Assembly (NCBI GenBank): GCA_014529385.2
Contig: CM043965.1
Span: 15,132,912 to 15,196,911, forward strand
Direction: 5' to 3'
Length of the DNA stretch: 64,000 nt
Source: Adiantum capillus-veneris
Lineage: Eukaryota; Streptophyta; Polypodiopsida; Polypodiales; Pteridaceae
The position numbers and the translations under genes are program-made. Of this stretch, positions 1 through 10,787 are shown in pieces. Under the pieces are notes generated by a model, which was given only the letters and a program-made list of their open reading frames with translations, did no database searches and had not been told where the DNA came from. Numbering within the stretch: position 1 is the first letter of the stretch; every line of letters starts with the position of its first letter.

Positions 1-540
1 AGTCTAGCAGCTTAGCTCTAAATCCTGGCCCCGTGTCCGAAAGTAGCTCTAGTGGCACCCCAAACTTGCAACATATTTCATCATACACAAATTTTGCCAC
101 ATCCTTTGCAGTAATTTGTTTTACTGCTATAGCCTCTGCCCATCTAGAGAGATAGTCCACTGCAATCAAAATATAGCTTTTGCCCCTGCTTGTGATAGGT
201 AACGGGCCTACTGCATCAATCCCCCACTTTTCAAACACATCAAACGCCATAATGGTTTTTCGTAGCTCTAGCTTCAACACTCTCTTCCCAAATGGTTGAC
301 ACCTATTGCAAGACCTACACCAATGGTGAACATCCTTGTGCAAACTAGGCCATACATACCCCTCTTGCAAGATCTTATGCAAGTGATCTTTAGAGCAAAA
401 TGTCCGCCACATGCGCCTTCATGATTCTCTTCCAACACTTTGTAAAGCTCCTCCCGCCAAGATACACGTCTCAACACGAGATCAGCCCCTTTCATGTATA
501 AGACATCACCAATCAATTTGTACCTGGATGCTCTACGCAC
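1..540 (-). pseudogene. pol: Integrase fragment of a Tat-type Ty3/gypsy element
   Basis: Read on the minus strand, 274-540 encodes the start of an integrase zinc-binding region (ENHEGACGGH gives the two histidines). After a frameshift near 370 the two cysteines follow (WCRSCNRC), then the catalytic core continues to position 1. Visible core landmarks are EKWGIDAVGPLP with the first catalytic Asp and LSDTGPGF with the second. The third acidic residue lies beyond the left edge of the window. Integrase joins element cDNA to the chromosome. The order after RT and RNase H at 583-1962 is as expected for gypsy. The frameshift makes it non-functional. Confidence 0.85.
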
Positions 541-582
541 AAAACCATACTTCTTAGACTTTTGAATGTCCTTCTAAATGAT

Positions 583-1962
583 TCATGTTAGCAAAAACTC
601 CTCTTCTTGAGCCAAACTTTCCCGGCCATGATAAAGAGGTAAATTGGTCCTCAACACAAATAGCTCCCCAATCATGCTTTGAGCTGCTTCATGTGCTTCT
701 TCATTTAGAGCACGTTCAATGTGTCTGATGCTCCATGCTTCAAACTTTTTTAACAGCCCTTTAATTCTGAAACACATTTCCTTCAATGAGGTGTTCTTGC
801 TCTTCCACACACCCAACACTTGCTTCACAACTAACAAGGCATCACCTTTTATGCTCAACCTTCTAATCCCATGCTTCAAACAAATGTGTAATTTGGCTTC
901 CAAAGTAGCATATTCAGCCTCATTGTTACTATGCGCATCCAATTTGAACCCTCTCTTGCATACTAGCTTTCCCTCTGGATCATAAAATGTTGCACCTCCT
1001 GAAGCTGCATTAGGGCTCTTTCTGTATGAGCCATCAAAGAACAAAACATGTGCATTGTTGATATGTGGCACTTCTTCAACTACCTTTCTCACCACCTCTT
1101 CCTTAACAAGGAGGGGATTCTTCTTGTAAGTCAACAAATCAACTAGGGTAGCCCTTGTAATGTCTTCCACTAAAAAAGAGAACTCAAACTCTTGCAGCTC
1201 AATTACCCATTTCTTGACCACATTTGACATGTTAGTGCCATTAATTAACTGTGGCAAAAAGGCGTAACTCATCAAGAAAACAAAAGGTCGTGGTAGCAAG
1301 TAATGAAGAAATCGTTGACAAGCAAATATCACACTGGCCATCACTAGCTCTACTTCCGAGAATTTTCTCTCTGCTACTAACTTCACTCGGCTTGCACAAT
1401 ACAATGGTCTCATATAATGGCTGCCCTTCCCCTTTTGCAATAGCATGGCTCCAATGGCATCATCCCCTACTGATGGATTTACATAAAACACTTGCTCCCA
1501 ATCAGGAGCCTGCATGGCTGACAGCCCCCTTAACACTTCTTTCACCTCTTGAAACACTTCTTCACACTTGTCATCCCATTGCAATGGATCATGCTTTGCC
1601 ACTTGTTGTAATGGATAAAGGATTTGTGAAGACAATGGAATAAACCGTGCCATGTACTTTACTTTGTGTATAAAGGTTGCCAATTGCTTTGTACTCGTAG
1701 GTGATGGAAGAAGAATAATAGACTTAACCTTGTCTGGATCAGCCTCAATGCCATTTTCTGACACCATGTGGCCCAATAACTTCACCCTTGGCTGTGCTAG
1801 ATGACATTTCTTTGGATTTAGTTGTCCTCCACATTCATCATATCGAGCCAATACCATCTGCAGCTTCTCATGGTGTTCAGCCCTACTGCTGTAGACACAG
1901 AAGTCATCCATAAAAGCTTTAACACAACTACCATGCCATTGAAAACTTACATATGTATGCAT
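583..1962 (-). pseudogene. pol: Gypsy RT C-terminal part, RNase H and second (archaeal-type) RNase H
   Basis: A 459-codon open stretch. It opens inside the RT palm at FMDDF, the YxDD-type catalytic box, and continues through the RT thumb (LLGHMVSENG) into the RT-linked RNase H. A second RNase H follows from about residue 305: FFDGSYRKSP, NNEAEY and KGDALLVV supply Asp, Glu and Asp. A tandem second RNase H before integrase is the known hallmark of the Tat group of plant gypsy elements. The N-terminal RT half is missing, so the polymerase is incomplete. The first 10-15 codons overlap the gag fragment, which suggests a deletion joined gag to mid-RT. Confidence 0.85.
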
Positions 1963-2281
1963 CTACTGGCTCATCTTCCCTTTGTACCAAACCATGTACT
2001 TCTTGCCACACTTTGTCAAGATCTTCTGTCTTCACAAACTCCACTTCCAATCCATGCCTTAGATTGTCCCAACTCAATCTTACAGATGGATCAGCCACAC
2101 GCAACTCCTTTTCAAATGCTTTGGACCAAACTCGTGCATCACTCTTCAAACAAATCTGGAGAAGACGTAACATCTATGCCGGATCATGAATCGGATTGCT
2201 AATGCAGGCAACCTCCATCTTTTCCAAAAACTCTTCCACATCTTCATCACTTCTTCCATGAAATTCCGGATAAGAGAAATC
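1928..2281 (-). pseudogene. gag: Gag fragment of the Tat-type gypsy element
   Basis: On the minus strand the frame reads SYPEFHGRSDEDVEEFLEK, then one in-frame stop at about 2174, then a retrotransposon gag core (ARVWSKAFEKEL, LRHGLEVEF, REDEPVDAYI). The family forms the virus-like particle shell. It ends abruptly in the RT frame near 1962-1928, so the rest of gag, protease and the RT fingers are absent. The upstream end at 2281 is the exact boundary of the inserted copia LTR, so the copia landed inside this gag. Confidence 0.7.
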
Positions 2282-3036
2282 TGTTAGGAAATAAGACGTA
2301 GCTAAATAGATAATTGAGTAGATTACTTAATGGAGAGAGACAGATTTACATACACGAGATTATAGAGTAGAGAGAAAAAGAGAGAGTACACATGATATAT
2401 GTGGTTCACCCAATGTGGGCTACATCCACGGGAAAGCAACCACTCAATGGCTTTAGTACTTCAAAACAAGAAGTAGTTTACAAAGGGATTATACCATTAA
2501 TGGAGCTCCCGCCTTGCTTCACTCTCACCACCTCACACTCACCTTGTTGCATCAACTTCACACTATGAAATGTGTGTAGAAATGGCCTCTTTTTATAGGA
2601 CAAAAGGGCTGCCCTCTCTTATGAGAGGCAGCCATGTGTAGCCGCCCTTGTGTGAATAAGTCCAAATCGGACCCTCCAATCTGCCCACGTGTGGCCGCCC
2701 TTGAGAAGACAAGCCCGCTTTTGAATTCGGCCACCGACCACCGGCCATTGACTACTGGCCACCAGCCAACCGACGGTTGTTTTCCGACCACTTTTCGGCC
2801 GCCGTCCGGCCATAATATTCCGACGAAAAGGAATATTCCGGTGAGGGAAAAAAAAGTCTCAGGGGCTTCCACCCTTGAGGCCCCTAAAGTTGCCCCTAAT
2901 TTTTGACTGTGAAAATTTTGGTTTCCGGTGAGTGATTTTCCTTCACGCATGATGGCTTCTCCTCATAATGGGGTCCTTACAAATGTGCACTTTTACCATA
3001 GAAAATTACAAGGGTAAATCAGTCTCCATTCTAACA
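2282..3036 (-). repeat. 3' LTR of the copia element (complete, about 755 bp)
   Basis: It starts TGTTAGGAAATAAG at 2282 and ends CATTCTAACA at 3036, giving inverted TGTTAG/CTAACA ends. The first 214 bp match 7041-7254. A minus-strand TATA motif (TATAAAAA, 2590-2597) marks the likely U3 promoter. The interior has GGCC-rich imperfect repeats at about 2680-2830. Confidence 0.92.
2590..2597 (-). promoter_or_regulatory. TATA box in copia 3' LTR
   Basis: Minus-strand TATAAAAA inside CCTATAAAAAGAGG. This is the only copy, because the matching U3 part of the 5' LTR has been lost. The element therefore has no promoter of its own at the correct end. Confidence 0.55.
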
Positions 3037-3049
3037 ATCTCCCACTTGG
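3037..3049 (-). other. Polypurine tract of the copia element
   Basis: The plus strand reads ATCTCCCACTTGG next to the LTR end; on the minus strand this is CCAAGTGGGAGAT, a standard copia polypurine tract for plus-strand DNA priming. It abuts the 3' LTR directly. Confidence 0.85.
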
Positions 3050-3089
3050 AGACTGATCTCCAAACCAAACATGTGACTGCTTTCCATCC

Positions 3090-4047
3090 TGACTTCTTAT
3101 CCTTGAATGCCGATTGAAGATGAGCAAAAGCTCAACTTCTTCTTGTTGACCACCTTTGTAAACATGTCTGCAGGATTTTCACTTGTATGCACCTTTCCTA
3201 GCTTCAGCTATCCCTCTTCCAAAAGAGTGCGTATGAAGTGATATCTCACCTCAATGTGCTTTGTCCTTGAATGAAAAGCTGAGTTCTTTGCAAGATGGAT
3301 AGCGCTTTGGCTATCACTGTACAAGACACAATTGTCTTGTTTGAATCCAAGCTCTTCTAAGAATCTATGAAGCCACATAATTTCTTTGCTTGCCTCCGTC
3401 ATTGCTACATACTCTGCTTCCGTGGTAGAAAGTGAGACCACTTTCTGCAGCTTTGAAGCCCAGCGTACTGTTGTGCCTCCAATCGTGAACACATAGCCAG
3501 TAGTGCTCCTTCGAGTATCTTTGTCACCTGCTATATCTGCATCATCATACCCTTCTAGAAAAATATCAGTTCCTCCAAAATACAAAGCATTTGTTGTTGT
3601 CCCTTTTAGATACCTAAGTATCCACTTCACAGCTTGCCAATGCTCTTTACCTGGGTTGTCCATGAACCTACTCACAACTCCCACTGCATGTGCAATGTTT
3701 GGCCTTGTCCAGACCATAGCATACATTAGAGAACCTACCGCTGCAGCATATGGAACTTTAGACATATAGGCTATCTCCTCTTGTGTCTTTGGACACATAT
3801 CCTTCATTAGTTTAAAGTGACCAGCCAAAGGTGTAGAAACTGGTTTTGCATTTTGCATTGCAAACCTTTCTAGTACCTTCTTGATGTAATCTTCTTGAGA
3901 TAGCTTTATTGTCTTCTTCGTCCTATCCCTTGATATTTTCATACCAAGTATCCTCTTTGCAACACCTAAATCTTTCATTGAAAAAGATTTAGACAGCTCC
4001 TCTTTTAGGTCTTTGATGTCCTGCATGTTAGCACTTGCAATCAACAT
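3090..4047 (-). pseudogene. pol: Copia RT C-terminal part and RNase H
   Basis: The frame opens just after the RT catalytic box (MLIASANMQDIKDL) and runs through the RT thumb (ILGMKISRDR, RPNIAHAVGVVSRFM) into RNase H: GYDDADIAGD, STTEAEYVAM and YSDSQSAIHL carry the Asp, Glu and Asp residues, and HIEVRYHFIR follows. A stop at about 3208 interrupts the frame; the last 35 or so residues (LGKVHTSENPADMFTKVV) continue in the same frame to about 3095. RNase H removes the RNA strand after reverse transcription. It is separated from the upstream RT piece by a small deletion at the active site. Confidence 0.88.
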
Positions 4048-5191
4048 ACAACATTAGGATGATGAATTTCCCATCTCCCAAATTCTTCGTGTAGACGCAG
4101 TGATCCGAGTTGCATCTTGTGAATCCATGATCCAACATCCATCGATCAAACTTCAAGTACCATTGTCTTGATGCTTGTTTTAAACCATACAAGCTCTTCT
4201 TTAATCTGCAAACCATTTTCTCCTTACCTTTTACTTCATACCCCTTTGGTTGAAGCATGTAGATTTCCTCCTCTAAGTCACCATGAGGGAATGGCGTATT
4301 TACATCCGTTTGCTCGAGATTTAGATCATGAGCAGCCACAAGGCTTAAGACAAGCCTAATTGAGTTCATTTTTACAACAGGAGAAAATATTTCATTGAAT
4401 TCAATACCTTTCTTTTGAGAAAACCCTTCTACCACAAGCCTAGACTTGTACCTTTTCTTCCCACCTTCTTCTTCCTTCAGCTTGTACACCCATTTGTTTT
4501 GAAGTGCCCGCTTACCTTTAGGCAACTCAACCAACTCCCATGTTTGGTTGCGATGTAGTGAGTCCATCTCCACTTGCATTCTCTTCGCCCATTCTTCTTT
4601 GGATTCATGTTGCATAGCTCCTTCGTATGATTCCGGCTCTCCAGAATCTGAGATCAAGAGATGGTCGAAGGAAGGAACAAACCTTTCTGGAGGTCTACTT
4701 GCTCTTGTAGATCTTCGGGGAATAGGTTGAGGCTCCTCATTTGGTTGACGTTGTTGCACATTGTCACCGTTTGCAGTCCTTGAGTCTTCACCGTCCTCAA
4801 GCTCCATGTACTCATCACCTGTTTCTTTTGTTTGTTTTCTTTCCAAGTAATCTTTGTACATATTTTGTTCGTTAAAAATTACATCCCTACTCCTTAAGAT
4901 TTTACCATCTTCAGGATTCCATAGGCGATACCCAAAGTCACCTTCTCCATAGCCAATGAAGAAACACCTTTTGGACTTTGCATTTAGCTTTGATCTTAGG
5001 CTTCTATCTATGTGCATGAAAGCCTCACACCCAAACACTTTGAGAAATGCATAATTCATCGGTTTACCTGTCCATGCCTCTTCTGGAACTCCCCCATCCA
5101 ATGCCGTTGAGGGTGACCGATTGATTAAGTACACATACGTACTTACAGCTTCCGCCCAAAGCTCAAGCGGTAGGCCTGCATGTAGCCGCAT
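4028..5191 (-). pseudogene. pol: Copia integrase C-terminal region and RT N-terminal part
   Basis: It begins with the integrase C-terminal region (LINRSPSTALDGGVPEE, VFGCEAFMHID, FIGYGEGDFGYRLW), then an acidic linker (about residues 135-180), then RT fingers and palm (RALQNKWVYKLKEEEGG, RLVVEGFSQKKGI, NEIFSPVVKMNSIR, LKKSLYGLKQASRQWY). It ends at LYVD followed by CKC, so the YVDD catalytic box is cut and the frame shifts. RT copies element RNA to DNA. A stop at 5192-5194 separates it from the integrase core upstream. Confidence 0.9.
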
Positions 5192-5200
5192 GCTTTGTGC

Positions 5201-5695
5201 TCACTCCATGATTGTCCTGTTCATCCTTTCCGAAATCCCTTTTTGTTGAGGTGTCCTTGGGGTTGTCCTTTGCCTCCAAATGCCATTGCTAGCACAAAAG
5301 CTTTCAAAATCTTGGCTGCAATATTCACCTCCATTGTCGGATTTGAGGCATTTAACCTTGGTACCTGTTTCATTCTCCACAAAGGCTTTCCACCTTTGAA
5401 ATATGGAAAATACATCGGATTTATTCTTCATGACATAAACCCATGTTTTTCTAGTCGCATCTTCTATGAATGTTACATAGTACAATGAGCCACCAAGTGA
5501 TGGTATACTTGCAGGACCCCAAACATCAGAATGAACCAACTCAAGTTTTTTATTTTTTCTTTCATTTCTTGATTTTTGAAATTTTACCCTCTTTTGTTTA
5601 CCATAAACACAATCTTCACAGAACTCTAAGTCCACTTCTTTCAAACCTGGTAGAAGCTTCTTTGTTTGAAGGATTTGCATTCCTTTGGCATTCAT
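5201..5695 (-). pseudogene. pol: Copia integrase core
   Basis: It shows the zinc-binding cysteines (CEDCVYGKQ) and a complete D,D35E set: ELVHSDVWGP, KSDNGGEY and SERMNRT. The domain joins cDNA ends to target DNA. It ends at a stop after MNRTIME. The next pol piece resumes in the same frame four codons on, so a single point change may separate them. The upstream GAG-preintegrase segment is in another frame. Confidence 0.88.
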
Positions 5696-6103
5696 ATGCC
5701 CAAGCCGGTAGTGCTACACTGCACTGTCAACTTCTGTAGTTGCTGCACAAGCTGAAGGTTGCGTGCTAACAGTACACAAGTAAAGTGTACCCACCTTTTC
5801 TCCCTTGGCAACCACCAAAGATCCCTTTCAGATCTTCCACCGTTTGTTTCCGAATGCAATGTTGTGACCTTCATCATCCAATTGTCCTGTAGAGATTAAA
5901 TTTTTGCGAAGAGAAGGAACATGCCTAACATCTTTAAGCTTCCATTCATTTCCGTTAGCAGTTTTGACATAAACTGTACCTTTGCCGACAATCTCACAAG
6001 CTTCATCATCTCCCAAGTATACATACCCAAAACTACCTTTGGTGTAGTCTTGGAAATGTTGCTTGTGTGGTGTCGCATGGAATGAAGCCCCGAAATCTAC
6101 TAT
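5692..6103 (-). pseudogene. pol: Copia protease and pre-integrase relic
   Basis: Two overlapping short frames carry the region between the protease active site and integrase: GDDEACEIVGKGTVYVKT, LKDVRHVPSLRKNLISTGQL and FGNKRWKI are typical of copia protease C-terminus and the pre-integrase domain. The start (SNISKTTPK, FGASFHAT-like in another frame) is scrambled by frameshifts, so no intact aspartic protease remains. Confidence 0.7.
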
Positions 6104-6976
6104 CTAGGAATTAGACACATTGTCTAATGAGAGAATTAGAGCATCTTGCTCTACTTTACCGACCACATTGGCCTTCGATGTTGGCTTGTTGTCGTGAGAC
6201 TCTGTCTCCTTCTTCTTCTTGGACCAGCAATCCTTCTTGGCGTAGCCCTTCTTGCCGTAGTTCCAACATTCAAGAACTGACTTTGTGCGTGACTTGCTCT
6301 GCCTTGAGCGATCATGACCCTTTTGGTTTTTGAACCTCTCCTTAGGCCTTCCTCTTGTTTCCACTGACAATGCAACACTTGATGATTCTCCTGTGCTTCT
6401 CCTTCGTATTTCCTCGCTTAGGAGAACACCCACAACATCATCAAACTTAAGAGTATTTGTGCCAGAGATAGAATTACTTACAGCCATCACAAGGCTGTCC
6501 CAACTATCCGGTAGAGATGATAGTATAAGGAGAGCTCGCACATCGTCATTGAAATTGATTTTCACCGATCGAAGTTGACTTATGTTTGTGTTAAAGTCAT
6601 TTAGGTGTTCTGCAACTGAACCATTCTCTGCCATCTTTAGATTGAACAAGTGTTTCATAAGAAATACCTTATTGGATGCCGATGGTTTCTCGTAGAAGTA
6701 GTCAAGTGACTTCATCAAGTCCTCCGTGGTCTTCATCTCCAAAACATTGAAGGCCACCATTGACGCCAAGCTTAACCGGATTGTTCCCAGTGCCTTTCGA
6801 TCAAGGACAATCCATGCTTCATCTGCCATCGTTGCGGGCTTCTTTGCAAGACCGCCTAGTGGCAGATAGAGGTCCTTCTGGTAGAGATAGTCTTCAATCT
6901 GCATCTTCCAATGTTGGTAGTTTTTGCCATTGAACTTCTCAATCTTGAGCTTCCCTTCCTCCGCCATAACTCCCAC
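6104..6976 (-). CDS. gag: Copia gag polyprotein
   Basis: An open frame of 290 codons starting MGVMAEEGKLKIEKFNG, a normal copia gag start just inside the PBS and leader. A UBN2-type gag core follows (YQHWKMQIEDYLYQKD, SNKVFLMKHLFNLKM, LPDSWDSLVMAVSNS, FDDVVGVLLSEEIRR), then a basic stretch (KSRTKSVLECWNYGKKGYAKKDC). The zinc knuckle reads C-x2-Y-x3-G-Y-x4-C: the second Cys and the His are both Tyr, so RNA binding is probably impaired. This is the best preserved frame of the element. Confidence 0.9.
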   Translation of the reverse strand: MGVMAEEGKLKIEKFNGKNYQHWKMQIEDYLYQKDLYLPLGGLAKKPATMADEAWIVLDRKALGTIRLSLASMVAFNVLEMKTTEDLMKSLDYFYEKPSASNKVFLMKHLFNLKMAENGSVAEHLNDFNTNISQLRSVKINFNDDVRALLILSSLPDSWDSLVMAVSNSISGTNTLKFDDVVGVLLSEEIRRRSTGESSSVALSVETRGRPKERFKNQKGHDRSRQSKSRTKSVLECWNYGKKGYAKKDCWSKKKKETESHDNKPTSKANVVGKVEQDALILSLDNVSNS

Positions 6977-7027
6977 TCAATTCAAGGAATCCTTTCCTTG
7001 AGATAATTTAGCTACGAGCAAACCTTG

Positions 7028-7038
7028 CTTTGATACCA
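7028..7038 (-). other. Primer-binding site, initiator-Met tRNA
   Basis: The minus strand reads TGGTATCAAAG two bases from the 5' LTR end. This matches the complement of the plant initiator-Met tRNA 3' end (TGGTATCAGAG) with one change. It is the start point for minus-strand cDNA. Confidence 0.88.
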
Positions 7039-7040
7039 GC

Positions 7041-7254
7041 TGTTAGGAAATAAGACGTAGCTAAATAGATAATTGAGTAGATTACTTAATGGAGAGAGAT
7101 AGATTTACATGCACGAGATTATAGAGTAGAGAGAGAAAGAGAGAGTACACATGATATACGTGGTTCACCCAATGTGGGCTACGTCCACGGGAAAGCAGCC
7201 ACTCAATGGCTTTAGTACTTCAAAACAAGAAGTACGGCCTTTGGAGATGAGGGC
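7041..7254 (-). repeat. 5' LTR remnant of the copia element
   Basis: It matches 2282-2495 of the 3' LTR with few differences and stops at CAAAACAAGAAGTA. Only the R/U5 end survives. The U3 promoter is gone and gypsy gag sequence begins at 7255 in the opposite orientation. Confidence 0.9.
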
Positions 7255-8697
7255 TTCACGGAGTCCTCCAAGCTACACCATGTAGTTTTGCACTTTCAAA
7301 AGTCTACTTGTCAATGGTGGGCTAGCCTTCATGGCAATGGTGAGGCCCCAAAAACATGGAAAACTCTACGAGTTTCATGAAGCAATTCCTTGCAAGTGAT
7401 ACCAAGGACAAAGTGCTCACCGAATGGCAAAGTTTGAAGCTACTCTTCAACGAGTCTATCCACAAATATGTAGACAAGTTTTGGGACTTACATCTCAAAT
7501 GTACAGTCTTTCAAAGGATAAACTTCACCGAACAAAAGAAACAATTTTGTGTGGTATAACCTAAAGAAATGGCCGAGTATGTCAACTCACAATGGCCTAG
7601 CAATATCACCAAACTCATCCACCACACTATGGTTGCTTCAAGGATCAATTTCCAACAAGGGGCGAGAAGAAATTTCAAGCCCATGGAAAACAAGGATCAA
7701 AATGAAGCTAAAGGGAAGAGCAATGCTCACAGATCTTCCCGAGGCAGCACCAACACCAACAACAACAAGGCCAAGGAGAAAGGAGCTTACGAAGGTAAAA
7801 ATAAGCTCTCTCCCGAAGAATTAGAAGCTTTTCGTAAAGCCCATAAAGGCTTTAAGTGTGAGGAGCGAGGACATGGTTGTCGTTCTTGCCCCAAAAAAAA
7901 TGTATGCAATGACACTCCTAGAGCTTCCATGGTTGAAGCTCCAAAAGAGGATACTCATTGCAAAGGCCCATACCTCTCCTATGCTTGGGGAAAAGTAAGG
8001 GAGCATGATGCCTTCATCTTGTTTGACCCTGGCTCTACTCACAGCTTCATATCAATGGAGTTGGCCACCAAGTTGGGCATTCAAGCTTTCAAGATGGGAG
8101 ATATTGTAACACCTGACACAGCTTTCGAGGAACAACAAGCCTCTGTTACTCCCTTGATTGGGATGTTGAGGCTTCATGTCTAAAGCTACGTCGACAAAGA
8201 ATATTTTTTGAAATATCCCCTCTCCAACATGAGGATGTTATCCTAGGGGCACCATGGTTCAACCGCATGGCTACAGAGAATCTACTTCGCCTACAGAGAA
8301 AAGAGCATGTACATAGATGCTAATGAGTTGGGGAACACCATATCCTTGATAAATATGCTTGCTTTTGATAAGTCAATGAAAAGCTCTAATTTTAAATATA
8401 TGATTTTTGTTAGAGAATCTGTAAACGATTCTAATGTTTTCACAAGTATCAATAAAGGGAATCAAGAGGAATTAGAGTTGTCTAATTTCCTAAATGGATT
8501 CCAAGATGTTTTCATTGATGACATCCCTAGTGAGCTACCTCCAAAACGAGGGGATGATGACCATGCAATAGAGCTACTACTAGGAAGCTCACCTCCTAAT
8601 AAACCTCCTTATTGAGTTTCACAAGCTCAACAAGATGAGATCATGAGGTAAGTGCATGAATTGGTCAAAAAAGGAATGGTGAGGCCTAGCTTGTAAT
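7255..8697 (+). pseudogene. gag-pol: Gypsy gag-protease fragment with start of RT
   Basis: It starts in mid-gag (GDEGFTESS-like, then MKQFLASDTKDKVLTEWQSL), continues after a stop at 7557 (YVNSQWPSNI, RINFQQGARRN), then a damaged zinc knuckle (KCEERGHGCRSC). The aspartic protease reads FILFDPGSTHSFIS, with Asp kept. The pre-RT linker (FQDVFIDDIPSELPPKRGDD, PPNKPPY) runs to about 8630 and the first RT residues to 8697. The text closely parallels the minus-strand element at 55000-58450, so both belong to one family (A). Both ends are abrupt, so this is a rearranged piece. Confidence 0.85.
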
Positions 8698-9744
8698 GCC
8701 CAAGAAACTGCCTGCTTGGATTCACCGCCCAACCTCCCTTATATAGCCCCTGGCTACTGAATCCCATGTTCCACACGGGCAGCCGACCACTTACTGGCCC
8801 AGGTCCATGACCTCCCCTGGGTATGCCCTTGGCATGAGATTACCCCCCCCTTGGAGAAGCGTTTACAGACAGTCTTTCCAAATGGCTGGTAAATGGGGAT
8901 CACAATATCATACAACATTGTTGAGGAATCAACAATGTCTGGAATACCATCGTGGTTAGCTTGAAAAGCACCCAAGCAGAGCCATGACCTCTATAGTGAT
9001 TGGTAGACCGAAAAGTAATCTCATAGAGATACTGCACATAAAGTGCAAAATGCTTCATAGCACTAATGTGATGAATATGCATGCCGCTCCAAATCAGCCT
9101 TTGCTAAACACTAGGGCCAATTAACACCTAGTGTGCATGCATTTAGCAAAAACAGATCCAACCTGTATATCCATGATCATATTTGTCAATACCGAGGGTG
9201 AATGTGATGCTCCTAGCACACATTAAAGAGGAATGTAAATAGTTCTGAAAGGAAACTAAATACTTTCTACTGCAATCATGTGCAAGCCTTCCTGGAACGC
9301 TTGAACCATAATAGAAGGTGAAACATTAATCACTTCTAGGTACAAATAATGAAGCTTTTTCATGAACAACTCATAACTTTGCTATATATATAAACAACCA
9401 TCTGTAAGGTTGTTTAGCAGTACTTGTACCTGAACAAGTCATTCTAAGTATCCGACAATTTTTGGCCAGCGAAATTGCTTTTGATACATCGTGTGAAAAA
9501 TGGTTTAGAAAACAGATTCGACCAGCACCAAGGGACTTTGTCGTGGCACATACTTAAATACTCAACCAAAAAGATGTGGGTTCAATTCGCAAGAAACCTA
9601 TGAACGGGTGAGCGCCGTAGCCAATTGGTCAAACGATCGGGGGTAGACGGAAGGGTAAATGTCCCAAAAAGGACTACCCTTTCGCCAAAACTTACTAACA
9701 CTCTTTGTTCTAGAGAGATTGAGCTATTCCAAACACTCAACCAA
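8698..9744. other. Unassigned non-coding stretch between element fragments
   Basis: No recognisable domain on either strand. It starts TGTAATGCCC at the broken end of the gypsy fragment and has C-runs (about 8843-8851). At 9545-9740 the phrase ACTCAACCAAAAA occurs twice. It is probably part of another degenerate retroelement, but I see no LTR ends or primer site. Confidence 0.4.
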
Positions 9745-9867
9745 AAAAGGTGGGTGGCCGGACAATGCAGCCTATATGCATATGCAAAGGGTGACCAGCC
9801 TAGAGGCACACTAGCCGTACATGTATGCCCTAAACCTGTGAAGCAACATAGTGGTGTAAGTGTAACA
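9745..9867 (-). repeat. 3' LTR remnant of the split non-coding element
   Basis: Matches 13105-13197 plus 19400-19432, including CAATGCAGCCTATATGCATA and GGCACACTAG. It is truncated on the left at about 9745 and ends TGTAACA at 9867, followed by the polypurine tract on the minus strand. Confidence 0.8.
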
Positions 9868-10329
9868 CCCCCTCTCAACAGCGGATGCTAAACAAACCGC
9901 ATGAAGCTAGAGATGTGTGCTGCCATGTCCACTGAAAGACAAGACTCTGTGAGTGTAGTAGCAGTCTGGGGTGTCCCAAAACTTCCAAGAGATCTCCACG
10001 ATAAAGTGCCATCACGAGCAGTGTAGCAAAGTGTTGTACTCCACCGATACAGGGTGAAGATATTGCTTGCGTGAAGGTCCCGAACTAAGTGTGAAAACAA
10101 CTCCTTGTCGTGAAAGAAGTGCCAATAGACCTACAAGTGTCCTGCCCAATAGGATATGTGGTGTTTGTAGTCAAACCGTTTGGAGAAAATGAAGAAGCCA
10201 AGGAACCATCATGAGAATGATTGGAAGCCTGTCAATGTACAAACCTGTAACCCAAGGTGGCCAGGTGGCTAAGTTGTGAAAAACTCTAGGATGGCCAGAT
10301 GTAGCAATCTGCACCATAAACATCCTCCA

Positions 10330-10640
10330 AATCAAGGAAAGCCAGACTAAACAGTATGTACTGTAGAAGCTACCGTAAACTAGCAGTCACCGATAGACCG
10401 CATGGATCAGCACCGGATGGTGTCCTGTCAATAGGTAGGGTAATTCAAGATGAGGGGAAAGCGAGACTCAATAGTCTGCACTGTGAAGGGCCTCTGAGAA
10501 GAGGTGTGGTCAGACCAAGCTGTCTGCACTGTAATCATCCTGTACAAGTAGGGAAGCCAGACTGAGCAAGCTGTGATGTGAATAATCTCTGAGAAGAGGA
10601 AAGGCTAGACCAATCTATCTGCACCATCTTCCCTGTATCA
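10330..10640. repeat. Degenerate tandem repeat, units of about 50-65 bp
   Basis: About five imperfect units share GGAAAGCCAGAC...CTGCACTGT: near 10338 (GGAAAGCCAGACTAAACAG), 10455 (GGAAAGCGAGACTCAATAG), 10505 (TGGTCAGACCAAGCTGTC), 10551 (GGGAAGCCAGACTGAGC) and 10598 (GAAAGGCTAGACCAATC). A separate copy of the adjoining GACCGCATGGA segment lies at about 12059. Confidence 0.55.
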
Positions 10641-10787
10641 TAGTTACCCGGAACATGGAATGGGAACGACAACGGGCCTCCCCACTAGGGGAATGGCAAG
10701 GGGTCCGAAATGAGAACGACGCAGAACGGGAGGCATAACAAACACCCAAATAATGCAATTTTTAGCGTTATGTGTTTGAATACAAGT

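Larger units (their letters stand above)
2282..7254 (-). mobile_element. Ty1/copia retrotransposon, Tork/Tnt1-like, minus strand
   Basis: In minus-strand order it has a partial 5' LTR (7254-7041), initiator-Met PBS, gag, protease, integrase, RT, RNase H, polypurine tract and a complete 3' LTR (3036-2282). That order (integrase before RT) is copia. The RT/RNase H text is close to Tnt1-type elements (NAKPVSTPLAGHFKL). LTRs begin TGTTAG and end CTAACA. The two LTRs are nearly identical over the shared 214 bp, pointing to a fairly recent insertion, yet the coding part has stops and deletions. The 5' LTR has lost its U3 end at 7254, where unrelated gypsy sequence begins. The right-hand target-site duplication is therefore not visible. 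Confidence 0.93.

Noticed and set aside
9560-9640. tRNA or SINE promoter boxes (GGTTCAATTCG and TAGCCAATTGG)
   Set aside because: The box B-like motif lies upstream of the box A-like motif, the wrong order, and no tRNA fold can be drawn. Probably chance.
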